A stretch of 64,000 nt of DNA from Labeo rohita (GCF_022985175.1 NC_066885.1:14126560-14190559), one strand, 5' to 3'; numbered from the stretch's first letter, positions 1 to 12,540 are shown. Translations and numbers: made by a program. The notes: a model not told the origin generated them from the sequence alone.

Positions 1-3000
1 AGTGGTTCCCAACCCTTAGTCCTTAAAGGCCCCTTCACGTATTACAAATTAGGTTATTATTATTATTTTTTAAGATATATTTTTGGCATTTTCGCATAGG
101 ACAAATGCAATGACAGGAAACGAAGTGGGAGAGAGAGAGTGGAGCCCAGAGCACAATGGCGCTACATGTCGGTGCGCTGCCCACAAGGCTATAGCCGCCG
201 ACATGTTATTATTTTAATTTATTGGATAATTATTTAATATTATTGTATTGCTTATGTTTCATCATTTAATGTATAATAATATCTATAGATTTTATATGCA
301 ATTATTTTTTCATAGTAAATAACATTACCTATCTTTAAATTTAGGATATTGGCATATTAGATTTGTATATTTATTTTCTGTATAGTTACTATTAGAATTC
401 ATGTGACTGACTCCAGAACTGTGTGTGATATCAATCAAACCTCTCTGACCCAATTATTGTTCAGCTTGTTCCTCTTCAGTTTTTCCCCAGCTAGTTATTG
501 GTCAGTCTATTTTCAGCTGTTCATTTCATCTTGACTTGTTCTTCAGTACCTAATTGTTCAAACAGGTCCATTAAAGTTTGTCCAACCAGTTTTTGTTTTC
601 AATTTAGGGAGTCCTTTACAATCAGCCAAACAAGACTGAACAACTTTTTTTAAAATGAGAGGCTGTTACACATGCTGAAACCATAAGCAATGCAGAGGCA
701 AATTAGTGCATAAGACTCCAAAATACCAACCTGATCTCATGACGAAAATGTACATGTAGGAACTTTTTCGTAAGACGTGAAATATGTAGCACCATGTATG
801 TTTCGTGACACATTCAATGTGACACATTCAGTGGCACTAACAGAGTGTTCTGCGATGATGGTTGTTTATGTGTCACCACAGTTCTGTCTTGAAATGTCCA
901 CCTAAACACCTAAACCTACCCGATAGTATGAACAAACGCGAATGTGGCGTAAAAATGCAGTCGCAAGCGTGCCATTTTAGCTTGTTTTTCGATCTCTCAT
1001 TACTCAGCTCTTTCATCATGAGTCATGTTTTTCACAGTATTCGTACCCACCGATTCCACATCCTAACTCCAATTCCGTGCTAGCTGAGCTACCTTGCAAG
1101 CTTGTTACGTCCGGTGTTGTGCCCATTTTCGACCCCCTGCCAAAATATTATTCCCCTTTGTTGAAATCACTACATGATTGCCTAAATCTTAACCCCTCCC
1201 CCACAACTAACCCTAAACCTACCAATACTAGGGGGGGTAGTAATCTGGCCAGGGTCATAATTTGGCACAACACCTGTAAGGAAAATATATGGAGCTGTAA
1301 ACTTAACTGTGTTTGAAAACAATTACAAGTACTTGCTGTTTTACCGCCTCTAGTGTTCATTAGAGGTTCAAGCACGTAGTGCTGAAACTATTGTAATTGT
1401 TAGAATGGTCACGGATCAGCGGTCTCCACATAAAACTAATCATGCAGACAAAACTGCAAGTCAAGGATACTTGATCATCTTGACATCACCAAGGCTCGCC
1501 CCAATCGGCCTGACGGGGGCACTACAGCAATCAAAAGTACAGATCGCTCATAACACCTAAACTGTCAGTCGTCATACATCGTTGGAATCCTTGGCTCATG
1601 CTAGATTCATGTCAAAATGTATTACTTCGCTTTTTTTTTTTTAAACCGACCTTTCCAAATAGTCATAGGTTTTTCACCCGATCAGAACCAAACCAGTGCA
1701 GAAAGATTCTCTGGAGAGTGAATATCAATATTTATCAAAAAAAAAGGGAGAACAGTGAGAACTTTCGATTCACTGTTGTAAAGGGGCGCCAAAACGTTCG
1801 AAAAGGGGCCACTTTTAGTAAAATGTCTATAACTTCTGAACAGAATGAGATATCTCCAGCAAACTTAGAGCACTTATGTAAGAGCTCAGTCAGAGGTCAA
1901 AGGGAAAACATTGTGAAGCTTGGCTACTTAGTGCCCAATAGCTATAACTGTGCAACCATTTGTCCTACCAACGTGAAAATCGGTGTGCATGGTCTTGGTC
2001 CGAAGTGCCACAAGTGTCTACAAGGGCATTTGCGTATCTCAAAAAACATGGTAGCCATTGACCGCTGAATTTTGAGCACCTGTTAGACAAGGTTAACGAA
2101 GGCTGATCGAAACTTGGTGGGCCTGTTTAATTCACAGCCCCAAAGGTTGGAGAGAAATTTGAAAGAAATCAGCCACTGGGGGCGATATCGCATTTTTCAA
2201 GGTTGTAAATGATTGCTTTTTTTCGCACATACGCATGATATTCATATCATATGATAGAACTGCTCTTTCCGGACAACTTTGCCTCTAGAACCACTGCTGT
2301 CAATCAAATAATTTGTTAAATGATTGAGAAGATAATAATTATCAAATAATTATCAAAAAAAAATTTAAATTCACCTTTTGGGAAGCTATAATGGGGTCAT
2401 TTAAAAAAGGGGCCTGTCCAGATTTACCCAAAATCCTATAAAGCCTAAAGGAAAACCCCAAACTTTAAAAAGTTCCCACAGTTCCTAAACTTTCATCAGA
2501 TTAGGTAGCAAAATGCATGATGTTTGTGGATAAAATTAACTGCCGTCAAAGGGACAAAGGCAGAAAGAGATGATGATATGTGAAAATTTTGTACCTCACA
2601 AATCAACAGGCAGCAAAGTGTGGAAAATGGGTAATTCATAAAAAAAACAGAACCTGCTGTCTAAGAAAGAAGGGATTACGCTGGAACAGTTGAACATAAA
2701 ATATTAAGATAGAGAGATAGACTGTTTAGGCTACAGGAACGAGTTGCTCTACCATTAATCTGACAGCGAATCTTGTGCTGGAATCCTCCACTAATGCCTC
2801 AGGGTTCATTTGTGGCTTGAGATTTATTTGTTCCATTAGATATTTCATTCGTTTACGCAGCCGTTTCTGCCTATGAGGCTCATGTTTGTGTTAAGCTTGG
2901 GAATGTAGTCATCATAACATTGTTTTACGACTATTGCTGTTGTTGGCGTAGCGGTTATGCCAGCTGAGCTTGTGAGCTGAGAAGAAATATGAAATAAATG

Positions 3001-3700
3001 AGACAGAAAGAGAAAGTGATCGAAACAATATATGTGATAGGACTTGAAAAATTACATTTCCACTGAAATCACCATGGTGCTGCCCAAAGGATTTTTATTT
3101 CTCCTTTCCCAGGCCTTCTATTTTGTCTGTCCACATGAGCGTCTACATGTGTCTCTACTGTAACCTAATTGTTTTCCTTTCCAAACCTCATCATACCTCC
3201 GTGCCTTTAGGTCTGCATCTGCTGCTTTCCTTTGACCCTCTCATTTCATTGTGTGCGTGTGTGTGGATGTGGGTGATTGATTGGGCTAAACCCAGTCACA
3301 TGATCAGGGGTTGCTTATATCACACACATACTTACCCAGAATCCCACTGGACCCATAGAAGCTTCATCACATGAAACAAATGAAGAAAAAATCCTGCCCC
3401 TAACATAGTTCTCATATACAGGGTCACAGTGGTCTGTGAGTATTAAATTATAAAAGTATGTTTCATGAAATGCTCCCATTTTCTAAATTTATCAACAAAG
3501 ATCTGTGATTTTGACCTTTTAAAGGATTTTCCCCCACAGAGCCACATTTTTGTTTTTGTTCACTGTACCATCACATAATGTATTTACACAATCCAGTTTA
3601 TCCACAGAAACCTATTGATCCACAAACAATAATTTAAAATATAAGGTGGCTGGTTTGCCAGGTTAGTTTTCTACTCTCTGACTGGTGCTTTTGTTTTCAG
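1..3700. other. SLC8A intron, upstream part (no exon seen)
   Basis: This is the intron upstream of the first visible exchanger exon. I see no splice-bounded coding segment. It holds a tRNA-derived SINE piece near the left edge. At about 1.5-2.4 kb there is a GC-richer block carrying a 156-codon open frame without any recognisable protein; it reads like decayed repeat. The alternatively spliced NCX cassette exons, if this gene has them, are either further upstream or too short for me to recognise. Confidence 0.6.
118..205 (-). repeat. tRNA-derived SINE fragment, copy 1
   Basis: Read on the minus strand, the stretch has a tRNA box-A-like core (tagccttgtgggcagcgc), followed by an A/G-poor tail and a CT-rich run. 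The same arrangement occurs at 46586-46712, including the run of GAGA on the plus strand. No box B is visible, so this is a SINE remnant and not a tRNA gene. Confidence 0.5.
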
Positions 3701-3846
3701 AGGAGGAGAAAGAGGCGGTGCAGGAAGAGGAGGAGCCTCTGACAGGTGAAGAGGAAGAGGAACGACGCATCGCTGAAATGGGGAAGCCGATGTTAGGAGA
3801 TCACCCCAAACTGGAGGTTATCATTGAGGAATCCTATGAATTCAAG
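3701..3846 (+). CDS. slc8a1: Sodium/calcium exchanger exon: end of CBD2 (SLC8A1-like)
   Basis: This internal coding exon belongs to a plasma-membrane Na+/Ca2+ exchanger, which normally swaps three Na+ for one Ca2+. It follows a TTTTGTTTTCAG acceptor and ends before GTGTGT. The first two bases complete a Glu codon, and the exon ends in phase 0. The peptide contains RRIAEMGKPMLGDHPKLEVI and EESYEFK, the last strands of the second regulatory Ca2+-binding domain (CBD2) in the large cytosolic loop. Its first half is unusually acidic (EEEKEAVQEEEEPLTGEEEEE) compared with the human NCX1 sequence I remember. The downstream exons favour NCX1 over NCX2 or NCX3, but the teleost paralogue (slc8a1a, slc8a1b or slc8a4) cannot be fixed from the C-terminus alone. 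Confidence 0.9.
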
Positions 3847-6523
3847 GTGTGTTTTAGCAACATATTTCTCGTATTCATTTATGCATAATTACATTAAAGC
3901 AACTTTCATCCAAAAATGACAATTCTGTCTCCATTTACTTACTTCACAATGTTCTAAGCCTGTAAAAAAGGATGATATTTAGAAAAATGTTTTAGTGTGC
4001 ATTTGTCCATACAATGAAAGTCAACAGGGTCTGATGTTGTTTTGCGTAGTGTTCACTTTGTTAACAAAAACTATAGTGAAAAATGTTAATTAACAAGCTT
4101 TTTTCCATGACTAAAATGAGACGATAACACGTACGACAGTACGGTCAGTAAATGATAACTGTGACTAACCGTGAAGTTGCAATCTGGCCACCATGCGCAG
4201 GCTTCATTATAGAAGTGCCGACGATGATCTGAAAACACAGACAAACATGTAAGATGGATTGTGAGATGTTCAGCTCAAATAAGAGTCTCATTCAGCCTGT
4301 GTGTTTGTCATGAGATCTCGATTATTTTGTTTGTGATTTGGTTGCTGAATAAATTCAATTATTCATCCACTGTTGTTTTAATAGGATTGAAAATTTCACT
4401 AAAATAATTTTGGTTTTTGCCAGTTTTCATAATGTAGACAGAGAGAGTGCATATCTAAGTATTTGATATTAATTAATATATTAAATAGCCTATAATAAAT
4501 CAGTACAATAGGTGACTCCTTGATTCTATTCGAGTATGCAATGTTTAAAAATCCTCGATTGCATTTTGCATGTGTCCAGTAATCAGTAAAATACCAGAAG
4601 GTGCGCATTCGACATAGTAAACCCATTTAAATATCAAAATAAAGCATAATGCTATTAAGAATTCACAAACGCTACGATTCAATTAAATAAATATATGCGA
4701 TGCAGGTTTAATATTATGCCCTTGAATTATTTTACATGCGTGTAACGTGTCAGAGCGGCTCCGTTCACAGTAATGCTACTACACAAACATATCATCTACA
4801 TGTGTGGAGCGTCTCAAACTCCATCTCTGGATATTGCTGTGAGTTTTGGGTTTATTATAACGTTCATCTGGGAACGCAACGTGCGTTATTTAATCAGATT
4901 AAATCACTATAAATCATCAGGTAAATCATTTGTAAACCTACGCAAACACAGGAGAATACATCATTATCTTGCTAACTGTTCATCGCAATTTCAAAATAAA
5001 AGTTTAAACCCTCACTCTGAGTTTACACGTTTTCATGTCCACATATTCAAGACGTTACAGTGGCTGTAGCTTTTCTGTTAAATATTAAAGATTAAGAGGA
5101 CATTTGAATTAAATGTTGGTGAGTCAATATTAAACACGGGTTAGATGGAATTTAAAGTGTAAAAACACTCGTCAAATTTCTTGTTTTTGATCATTTATTT
5201 GAGCTAATTATTATTGCCTCATTGCTATTATGTATGTATTTTAAGTCATTTTAAAGGCTATGGTTCACTCAGGTCTATTTTTATTAATACAAAAAATATA
5301 ATTATCTAACTATTAGATTAATCGTCAGAATAAACAACAGAATAAACAATTAATCGATTACCAAAAATAATTGTTAGTGACAGCCCAGTTTATCAGTTGT
5401 CGAAAATGTGTGAAAATGTGTGAAAATGTGCGTTTAGTCGACTAAACCATGACCATTCAAAAACAGGACAAGGTTGACTAAATATGATAAGTAAAAAGTA
5501 TGTTCAACACAATACTAAGACTAGGACTAAGACTAATTTAAAAGACCAAGACTAAATTAAAAATGGCTGACAAAATTGACACATTTTGCGTTCTTTAAAA
5601 TATCTTCTGTTATGTTCTTGTAAAAAAGGTCAAACAGGTTTGTAATCACATAATGTCTGTGTGAACAACTAAAAATTTTATTTTTGTATGAGCTATGCAT
5701 TTATGCATTATCTTATAGTTTTATAGTAAATAGGATAGAATTTACAAGTTTAGTCAATTATAAAGTTAAATGTAATGCAATTATGATGCAATTATAAGCT
5801 TTAATTATAAACTATGTTGAAGAAAACTTTAAACATATACTTTTTATTATTATTTTCTATAATTTTTATTGACAAATGTTATTTATAGCTGCTGCATAAG
5901 TTTTAAACTATCTTAAAAATTAGTCATCTAATTTTTTTCTTTAAGACTGCTCAACAATTTGTACAATTCGGTTACATAAAAAAATGTAGAATATGCTAAG
6001 TTAAATCCAAAATATAAGACTAATTACCCCCTTGGTTAACTGTTCTTAAGACGCTGTCTTAGCATAGAGGCTAAGTTTATGCAAGTGGCCCTGGGTTGCT
6101 ACATTTAGAATCTACTAACCTTTTAGGTCACATATGAATCAGACCGCAAATGTGTCGATACCTATTTTTCTGTCAAAAAAAACAACTTATGGAAACACAA
6201 GACACTATCATTCCTGTCCGATAAGTTCAGAGATTTTAAACGTTGACATCTCATCGATCGCCTACACACACTTCAGGACCATCCACATGCACACGCATGC
6301 ACTTTAGCCCACACGCACTTGCCGTGCAGTAACATACACACACTCCAATCCCACACACACTTTACAGCAGGGCAGACCAGAGAGCAGTCAGAAGCACTCG
6401 ATGAACTGTAATCCACCTTGTCTGAAGTGTGTGCATGTTTGTTTATTCCTGTAAAGTTGCACTGGACTATAATGAAGCGATCATTCATTTTCTTTGTGTG
6501 CTCTCTCCCTCACTTTTCTATAG
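3847..6523. other. SLC8A intron
   Basis: Non-coding. From about 4.05 to 5.6 kb it looks like one degraded DNA transposon: its left part has a GTTAACAAAAACTAT-type end, its right part a GTCGACTAAACCATGACC-type end, and a second element with an ATTAATCGT / ATTAATCGATTA end is nested inside at about 5.3 kb. The rest is AT-rich with no open frames worth calling. Confidence 0.5.
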
Positions 6524-6623
6524 AACACAGTTGACAAACTGATTAAAAAGACAAACTTGGCTCTTCTGGTTGGCACCAACAGCTGGAGGGACCAGTTCAT
6601 CGAGGCCATCACAGTCAGCGCTG
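6524..6623 (+). CDS. slc8a1: Sodium/calcium exchanger exon: loop-to-membrane linker
   Basis: This exon starts after CTATAG in phase 0 and ends at G|GTGAGT, leaving one base for the next exon. It encodes 33 residues beginning NTVDKLIKKTNLALLVGTNS and ending FIEAITVSA. The family places this conserved linker between CBD2 and the second membrane half. The peptide is well conserved between NCX isoforms. NTVDK is also found in NCX2, where human NCX1 has STVDK, so this exon alone does not settle the paralogue. Donor and acceptor are both good consensus matches. Confidence 0.92.
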
Positions 6624-6785
6624 GTGAGTGTTTCGGTGTGAGGAGCCACTGGGAGGTCTGATTTAGAGATTCATTAAAAAAAGAACACCTTGTGCAAGAC
6701 CGCAATCACTAATAAGTGTTGCCAGAAGTGTCTGCAAGGCTTTTACAAAATAAATTTTTTGTTACTTTGTTTTTGATTGGGTTAT

Positions 6786-6969
6786 CAGGGGTGTCCAATC
6801 CTGCTCCTGGGGGGCCACCTTCCTCTAGAGTTCAACCTGCTCTAATACACCTGCCCGGAAGTTTTTAGTAATCCTAAAGAGCTTGATTAACTGGTTCAAG
6901 TGTGTTTAATAAGGTTAAATCTAAGCTCTGCTGAAGGTTTGCCCTCCGGGAGCAGGATTAGAAATCCCT
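6786..6969. mobile_element. hAT-type MITE (184 bp)
   Basis: Ends are CAGGGGTGTCCAATCCTGCTCC and the inverted GGAGCAGGATTAGAAATCCCT. It is flanked by GGGTTAT on both sides (6779-6785 and 6970-6976), a likely 7-8 bp target duplication. No coding capacity. It is the same family as the element at 8532-8725. Confidence 0.75.
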
Positions 6970-7051
6970 GGGTTATATAGATTGCATCAAATGTTGCTTG
7001 TTTATGGTTTCCTTTTGAAATTTAAAAAGCACCGGTACTCGCTGCTGTAAA

Positions 7052-7066
7052 GCGCCCCCTGGTGGC
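7052..7066 (-). promoter_or_regulatory. CTCF-like binding motif
   Basis: On the minus strand the site reads GCCACCAGGGGGCGC, followed by TTTAC. This matches the vertebrate CTCF core (CCACCAGGGGGCGC) without a mismatch over 14 bases. CTCF is the zinc-finger protein that anchors chromatin loops. The motif is intronic in SLC8A, about 430 bp past an exon. Occupancy cannot be seen from sequence, and it could be a repeat-borne copy. Confidence 0.55.
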
Positions 7067-8449
7067 TGCCCTGCTTCACTTCACACAAAGGATTCTCCAT
7101 TCTTTTTATAAAGGAGAGAAAGAAAGTAGATGGAGGTGGAGAAAGAGAAAAACGATAAAGGGCTTTTTTCGGTTTGTTTTCTCTAAAGTAATTAGCACTC
7201 GCAGCACGACCTCAGAGAGACTGATGATCATAGAGGCTGCTGCTCTAGCCGTGTAAGTGTGTGTGTGCGTGTTTGTTTGGATCAGGTGTTTGTGACTTAG
7301 TGATTCACACTTGAACACCTCTCGGTGTGCCAATTTGTGCTCTGGGGCAAAGCAAGGTTAAAAGCCTTTGTGTGTGTGTTTGTGTGTACATCTGTGTTGC
7401 TCTGCTGTCAAAACTGACCTGTAATCACCAGTACTATACTGCTAGACATAGCATTCTGTCAAACCAAGTCTTTTCATAAAGCATCTAAAAAAAGGTCTTT
7501 TCATGATTCTTGTTTGTTTACATTTTTTGTGTCTTAGACATGTCAGGCCAGGTTGTCAGTATGTGTATTTTTGTGTTGTATATTAAGATTTGAAGTCATA
7601 CAGACAATTTATATGATGCTTTTTGTCATTTTTTGGACCTTGGCAACCCCTGGTCACCACCTTCGTTATGGAAAAAGTCAGCGTGAACGTCCTACCTAAC
7701 ATCAAACATGCATAAATCATTTCCATCATTGATAGATGACAAATGGAAAACTGTTTTATTTTTTATCTAATGCCACTGAGGACAGAACCGAGATTTCTCC
7801 ATGACTTTTTTATCAGGACACGCAGACACGCACATGCACATATACGTAAATGTACACAGATAGGGACAAAGAAGCGGAAAAGGTCTGCGGCTAATGGCAG
7901 TAAATTGAAGAGTTTAAAGATTAGAAGCTTTGCTAAATGTCAAACTCTGCAGCACAGCGAGATGATTTATATCGAAAGATAAGGAGAGAGTAAACACAAC
8001 ATGAGTACTGATTGTGTGGGGCTTTACTTATCTAGATTGGCCAAAAAATTGTCCCCAGATATTAGCTACATGTGACGCAAACCTCCATTTGGAAACATTT
8101 GGGGATGTCCTTAATCGGGCAAATGATTCATGAAGCATTTTCTCATTAATAATTTATAGTAAACAAAACAATAATAAGTAATCGTTGAGGGTTAGGAACA
8201 GTGTTGTTATTGTTAACTAAAACTTTGAAAAAAATTAATTGAGTAATTGAAATAAAGCTGAAAGTATGAAATATAAACTGAAGTGCTAAATTTACATAAA
8301 ATATAACGTGATGAGATTTTGTCCTCAGCCAAAGCTATTTGCTCTGAAACAAATAATGGTTAAAGGAGACTAAAACGACCAAACGTTAGATTTACCCAAA
8401 ATGAATATTATCTCATGTTTAACCACTATAAAGACAGCAGAGCCAGGGG

Positions 8450-9739
8450 CTAATTCCAGAAGAACTGGAACTCCAGAAGAGGCTGTTCCCGGCGGGTTCA
8501 TGAGCGTTGAATGGCCGTTGACGCCCTAGAGCAGGGGCGGCGAACTCCGGTCCTGGAGAGCCGCAACCCTGCGGAGTTCAGCTCCAACCCTAATTAGAAC
8601 TCACCTGCCTGTAGCTTTCTAGTAACCCTTCAGACCTTGATTAGCTTGTTTAGATGCGTTTGATTAGGATTGAAGCAAAACTGTGCAGGTCTATGGCTCT
8701 CCAGGACCGACGTTTGCCACCCCTGCCCTAGAGCTCACATCTCCGAAAACACTAAAGCAAATTGACATTATCTTTATTAACAAACTCCATATCTGAAGTC
8801 TGAACAAGTACATTCTTACCTTAAAAAAACTCTTAAAACTACATTCAGTGAGACAAAAACAGCATTATGTATAAAATTATAGTGGATTTGGGCGTCCACC
8901 ATGACACCTGCTGTGAGAAATACCGCAAACGGAGTGATACAAATGGAGAAACGGTTAAAGTTACGATATTACTAGAATATCGCACTCCTCTCAGCCAATC
9001 AAATTTGAGGACCATGTGATATAGAGACATCTGCGCCGGCGGAAATTCCAGAAGAATTGGCCGAGGTGAGGCGGCTCTCAGTAGGTTCATGAGCTTTGAA
9101 CGGCCACTGACGCCCTGAAGCTCACATCTCTGAAAACATTAAAGCAAATGATCAAATAAACGTTATCTTTATTAACAAAGTGCATATTTGAAGTCTAAAC
9201 AAATACATTCTCCCTTTAAAAACTCTTAAAACTACATTCCGTGACAAAAACCAGTATTATTTCTAAAATTATATTGGATCTGGGCGTCCACCATGACACC
9301 CACTGTGAGAAATACCGCAAATGGAGTGATACAAACGGTGAAATGGTTAAAGTTTCAATATCACTAGAATATCTCAGTCCTCTCAGCCAATCAAATTCGA
9401 GGACCATGTGATATAGAAACATCACAGCCAGGTTCATTAGCGCTAAACGGCCGCTGACGCCCTGGAGCTCACATTTGTGAAAACACTAAGGCAAATTATC
9501 AAATAGACATTATCTTTGATAAAAAAAGAAAACTGCATATTTGAAGTCTAAACAAGTGCATTCTCACCTAAAAACTCTTAAAACTACATTCCGTGACACA
9601 AAAACAGTATTATTTATAAAAGTATAGTGGATTTGGATGTCTGCAGTGGCACTCGCTGCAAGAAATACCGCAAACAGTGAAATGGTTAAAGTTCCAATAT
9701 CATTAGAATATCACACTTGTCTAAGACAATCAGATTTGA

Positions 9740-9740
<1 letters not shown>
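8450..9740. repeat. Three-copy tandem array, unit about 350 bp
   Basis: The anchor GCTCACAT[C/T]T..GAAAACA occurs at 8733, 9120 and 9467, giving periods of 387 and 347 bp. Each unit carries the same later blocks: a GGGCGTCCACCATGACACC-type block and the AGCCAATCAAATT[T/C]GAGGACC block. The third copy ends near a (TA)n run. The first is interrupted by a MITE. Short open frames in the copies are parallel and not gene-like. Confidence 0.75.
8532..8725. mobile_element. hAT-type MITE with perfect 8-bp TSD
   Basis: The element runs from CAGGGGCGGCGAACTCCGG to CGTTTGCCACCCCTG. It is flanked by a perfect CCCTAGAG duplication at 8524-8531 and 8726-8733, the 8-bp signature of hAT transposases. At 194 bp it has no transposase and must have been mobilised in trans. 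It inserted into the first unit of the surrounding tandem array. Confidence 0.88.
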
Positions 9741-9776
<36 letters not shown>

Positions 9777-11058
9777 AAGCCCATCATTTAATGGTAATAA
9801 AATGAAAACGGAAAATGTACAAATAAAAACCAAAATTCAAAATATTAATATATAGTATAATAGTAAATGCATAATACTAAAATAATAATTGTAAGCTTAT
9901 TTAAATTAAATTTATTTAAATGCTAAGTTTGTATAAAAACAATATAAATCTACTGTATGCCCTTATTAGGGCAAAATCATTTCCATATGCAAGCTTAATT
10001 TGACAAAACCTCTCTTTGAGAAAGACCGTAAAGGTCAGTCTGTAAAAACTATATTTAGATTTATATAAAACAGTATCTTACTTGATTTTGCTTCTCAAGT
10101 CAGTTTATCTTGTTTAAAGTTTTAATTGTCAATGACATTGTGCATGTGTGTATGTTGACTGTGGTCTGAAAGCAAACTGATGCTCTTTTATGAGGCGTTT
10201 ACTCCCTTCGGACACACTGATGGACGGCACATAAAGCATCATGTTGACCTTCTCTGTCTCTTTAGCACAGATGTGTGCATATTTACACACACGTGCTGCA
10301 GTGACAGCAAACATCATCATGACCTTCAAATATTGGCCTGTGATGAAACACACATTACACTCATGTAGATGAGCTAACATTTCTGTCTGAATCTTCAAAA
10401 GCGACTCAGATGATTCAGTCTTCTTTGAATTATTTGAATTTTTGTCTTTTTCATCATCAGCGTGACTGTTCTGTCTGAGCATGTGTGCGTGTCTGTGTTC
10501 TAGCCTAAGCATCTACTTTATCAATAATCCTTTTAATCACAGTGTGCAATCAGGTTTTTGCCCGTGAACAGAATGGGTGTCTTAGCGAAACAATGACTAA
10601 ATCCGCTGCCAGAGACTTGAATGCATTTGCTCTCAGCTGCTGCTGTGAATAGGCAAGATTTCTGAACATCCTGTAGCATCTAATCACACTTTAAAGGAAC
10701 AGCCTCACCTGTCAGAGAGCGCCGTGTGGGCGTCTGGAAGCTGCTCTCTTTACGCTCTCAAGGAAACGCAGCACCAATGGAATATCAAACAGATTACAAC
10801 CCCCCTGAACACACACACACACACACACACATACATGCACGCTGTCTGGTCTAGCTTATCGATAAAGGCTGTGTGTGTGAAGGTTTCAGCTATACTGCCA
10901 GCACAGCTGACCTGGTATGTGGTAAAAAAAATTTTTGTTATATTTTTTGAAGAAAAGTGGTGCCTAGTCAGTGCAAAACTCATTTCTACAGTAGCGTGTT
11001 TTGTAGGCAGTTTCCAGGTTGCTGCTGTGTGGTTGATAAGGTTTTCTGAGTTATTTTA

Positions 11059-11290
11059 AAGAGACAGTTCACCCAAAAATGAACCCTCATGTCATTCCAA
11101 CCCCGTAAGACCTTCGTTCCTCTTCAGAACACAAATTAAGATATTTTTGATGAAATCCGAGAGTTTTCTGACCCTGCGTAGACAGCAAAACAACTACCAT
11201 GTTCAAGGTCTAGAAAGGTAGTAAGGACATCATTAAAATAGTCCATGTGACATCAGTGGTTCAACCTTAATTTCATAAAGAGAGTACCTT
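11059..11290 (+). mobile_element. MITE remnant, TTCACCCAAAAATGA family
   Basis: It begins AGACAGTTCACCCAAAAATGA and runs through GAACACAAATTAAGATATTT and AGTCCATGTGACATCAGTGG. The same series occurs at 18366-18600, and the start recurs at the right edge of the window. Only the left portion is present here. It lies within 200 bp of the next SLC8A exon. Confidence 0.65.
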
Positions 11291-11463
11291 GACTTATATA
11301 GATTTTTTATAGTGGGCTAGCAAACTAAAATGTAACCTTGAGATGTCATCCATTTCCATAGCACTAATGGTACAGGATGATGCCTGTGCCAAATTTCAGC
11401 ACTTAGAGGTTTATTAACCTTCTATAAAGTCATATTTAATTATTTCTCGTTACTTTCTTCCAG

Positions 11464-11739
11464 GTGAGGATGATGATGATGAAGAATGCGGAGAGGAGAA
11501 GCTCCCCTCCTGCTTCGATTACGTAATGCATTTCCTCACTGTCTTCTGGAAAGTTCTCTTCGCCTTTGTCCCGCCCACCGACTACTGGAACGGATGGGCG
11601 TGTTTCGTGGTGTCAATCATTATGATTGGCGTTCTGACAGCTTTCATCGGAGACCTGGCATCCCATTTCGGCTGCACCATTGGACTCAAAGACTCCGTCA
11701 CGGCGGTGGTGTTTGTAGCGCTGGGAACTTCAGTGCCAG
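11464..11739 (+). CDS. slc8a1: Sodium/calcium exchanger exon: first TM segments of C-terminal half
   Basis: The exon follows TTCCAG and ends at CCAG|GTGAGA; its first two bases finish a Gly codon and its last base opens an Asp codon. It encodes GEDDDDEECGEEKLPSCFDY, then hydrophobic segments (MHFLTVFWKVLFAFV and GWACFVVSIIMIGVLTAFIG), then SHFGCTIGLKDSVTAVVFVA and LGTSVP, the start of the alpha-2 ion-transport repeat. The acidic stretch before KLPSCFDY resembles NCX1 more than NCX2 or NCX3, and so does PPTDYWNGWACF. The transport Asp of TSVPD is split across the splice junction with the last exon. Confidence 0.95.
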
Positions 11740-12345
11740 GTGAGAGAGAGGGAAGTGGGTGACATAAAAAAAAAAAAACATACGCCTGTGATTTTTGTTT
11801 CAGCCACCCATGTTTGTATTTACATATAGTCATTTATCATAAAATGAGGATGTCCAAGCACTCGTGTGTGCGTGTACAGGCTATGATTATGATATATCAT
11901 ATAATTATGCAGACTAAAGCTCCTTGCTACATTGCACCTCCATATATTACCTTCATCAGTCATGATGACTGTTATTTAAAACAGAATTCACACACACACC
12001 ACTATGTTCATGTAGAGGACACACATGCACACAGCCATAAAAAAGAGATTGGGTCTGCTGGAAGAGCAGTGCATGTTCACCATGTTTAGTATTCCAGACA
12101 CACTGGACTGCTCATAGAGAAAATGCTGAGAGGGCAGAAAGCAGAAGCATTCCCATCTCTCTCTTTAATGCTGTTCTTCTCGCTCTTTACCTCACTCACT
12201 CCATTTCTTTTCATCCTCTATTTCTCGCCCTTTTGCTCTTCTCATCTCACTGCAGAAAATCATTTTCTTGCATTTCCAGCTTGCTTTCCAGTAAAAGCCA
12301 TCATATATGGACAATGTCATGCACACTCAAGGACATAATTTTCTT

Positions 12346-12540
12346 ATTTAGGGATAGTTCACCCGAAAATGTTATTATTGTCATTATTTACTCACTTTCT
12401 TGTCTATCCAAACCTGCATGACTTTATTTACTCTGTGGATTTTATAATGTTTTTCATCCATACAATAGAAGTCAGTGGGGTCCAGAACAACACTAGACAC
12501 CACTGACATTCTGTGTGTTTCACAAAATAAAAAGTCATAA
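12346..12540 (+). mobile_element. MITE remnant (TTCACCCGAAAATG end)
   Basis: It starts TTTAGGGATAGTTCACCCGA and continues through CTCACTTTCTTGTCTATCC and CATACAATAGAAGTCAGTGG, the order typical of this common fish family. A matching right-hand end in opposite sense lies at 13195-13352. The two halves may be pieces of one disrupted element. Confidence 0.45.

Larger units (their letters stand above)
6624..11463. other. SLC8A intron
   Basis: A 4.8-kb intron without coding evidence. It contains two hAT-type MITEs, a CTCF-like motif, a three-copy tandem array, a (TA)n run at about 9741-9772, an (AC)n run near 10809-10830 and a MITE remnant just before the next exon. These are listed separately where supported. 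Confidence 0.6.

Noticed and set aside
1598..2068. 156-codon plus-strand frame
   Set aside because: No similarity I recognise, no splice sites, and it lies in repeat-like intronic DNA; most likely chance.
10129..10512. 127-codon minus-strand frame
   Set aside because: Composition is His/Thr-rich from CA-type repeats; no domain, no conserved context.
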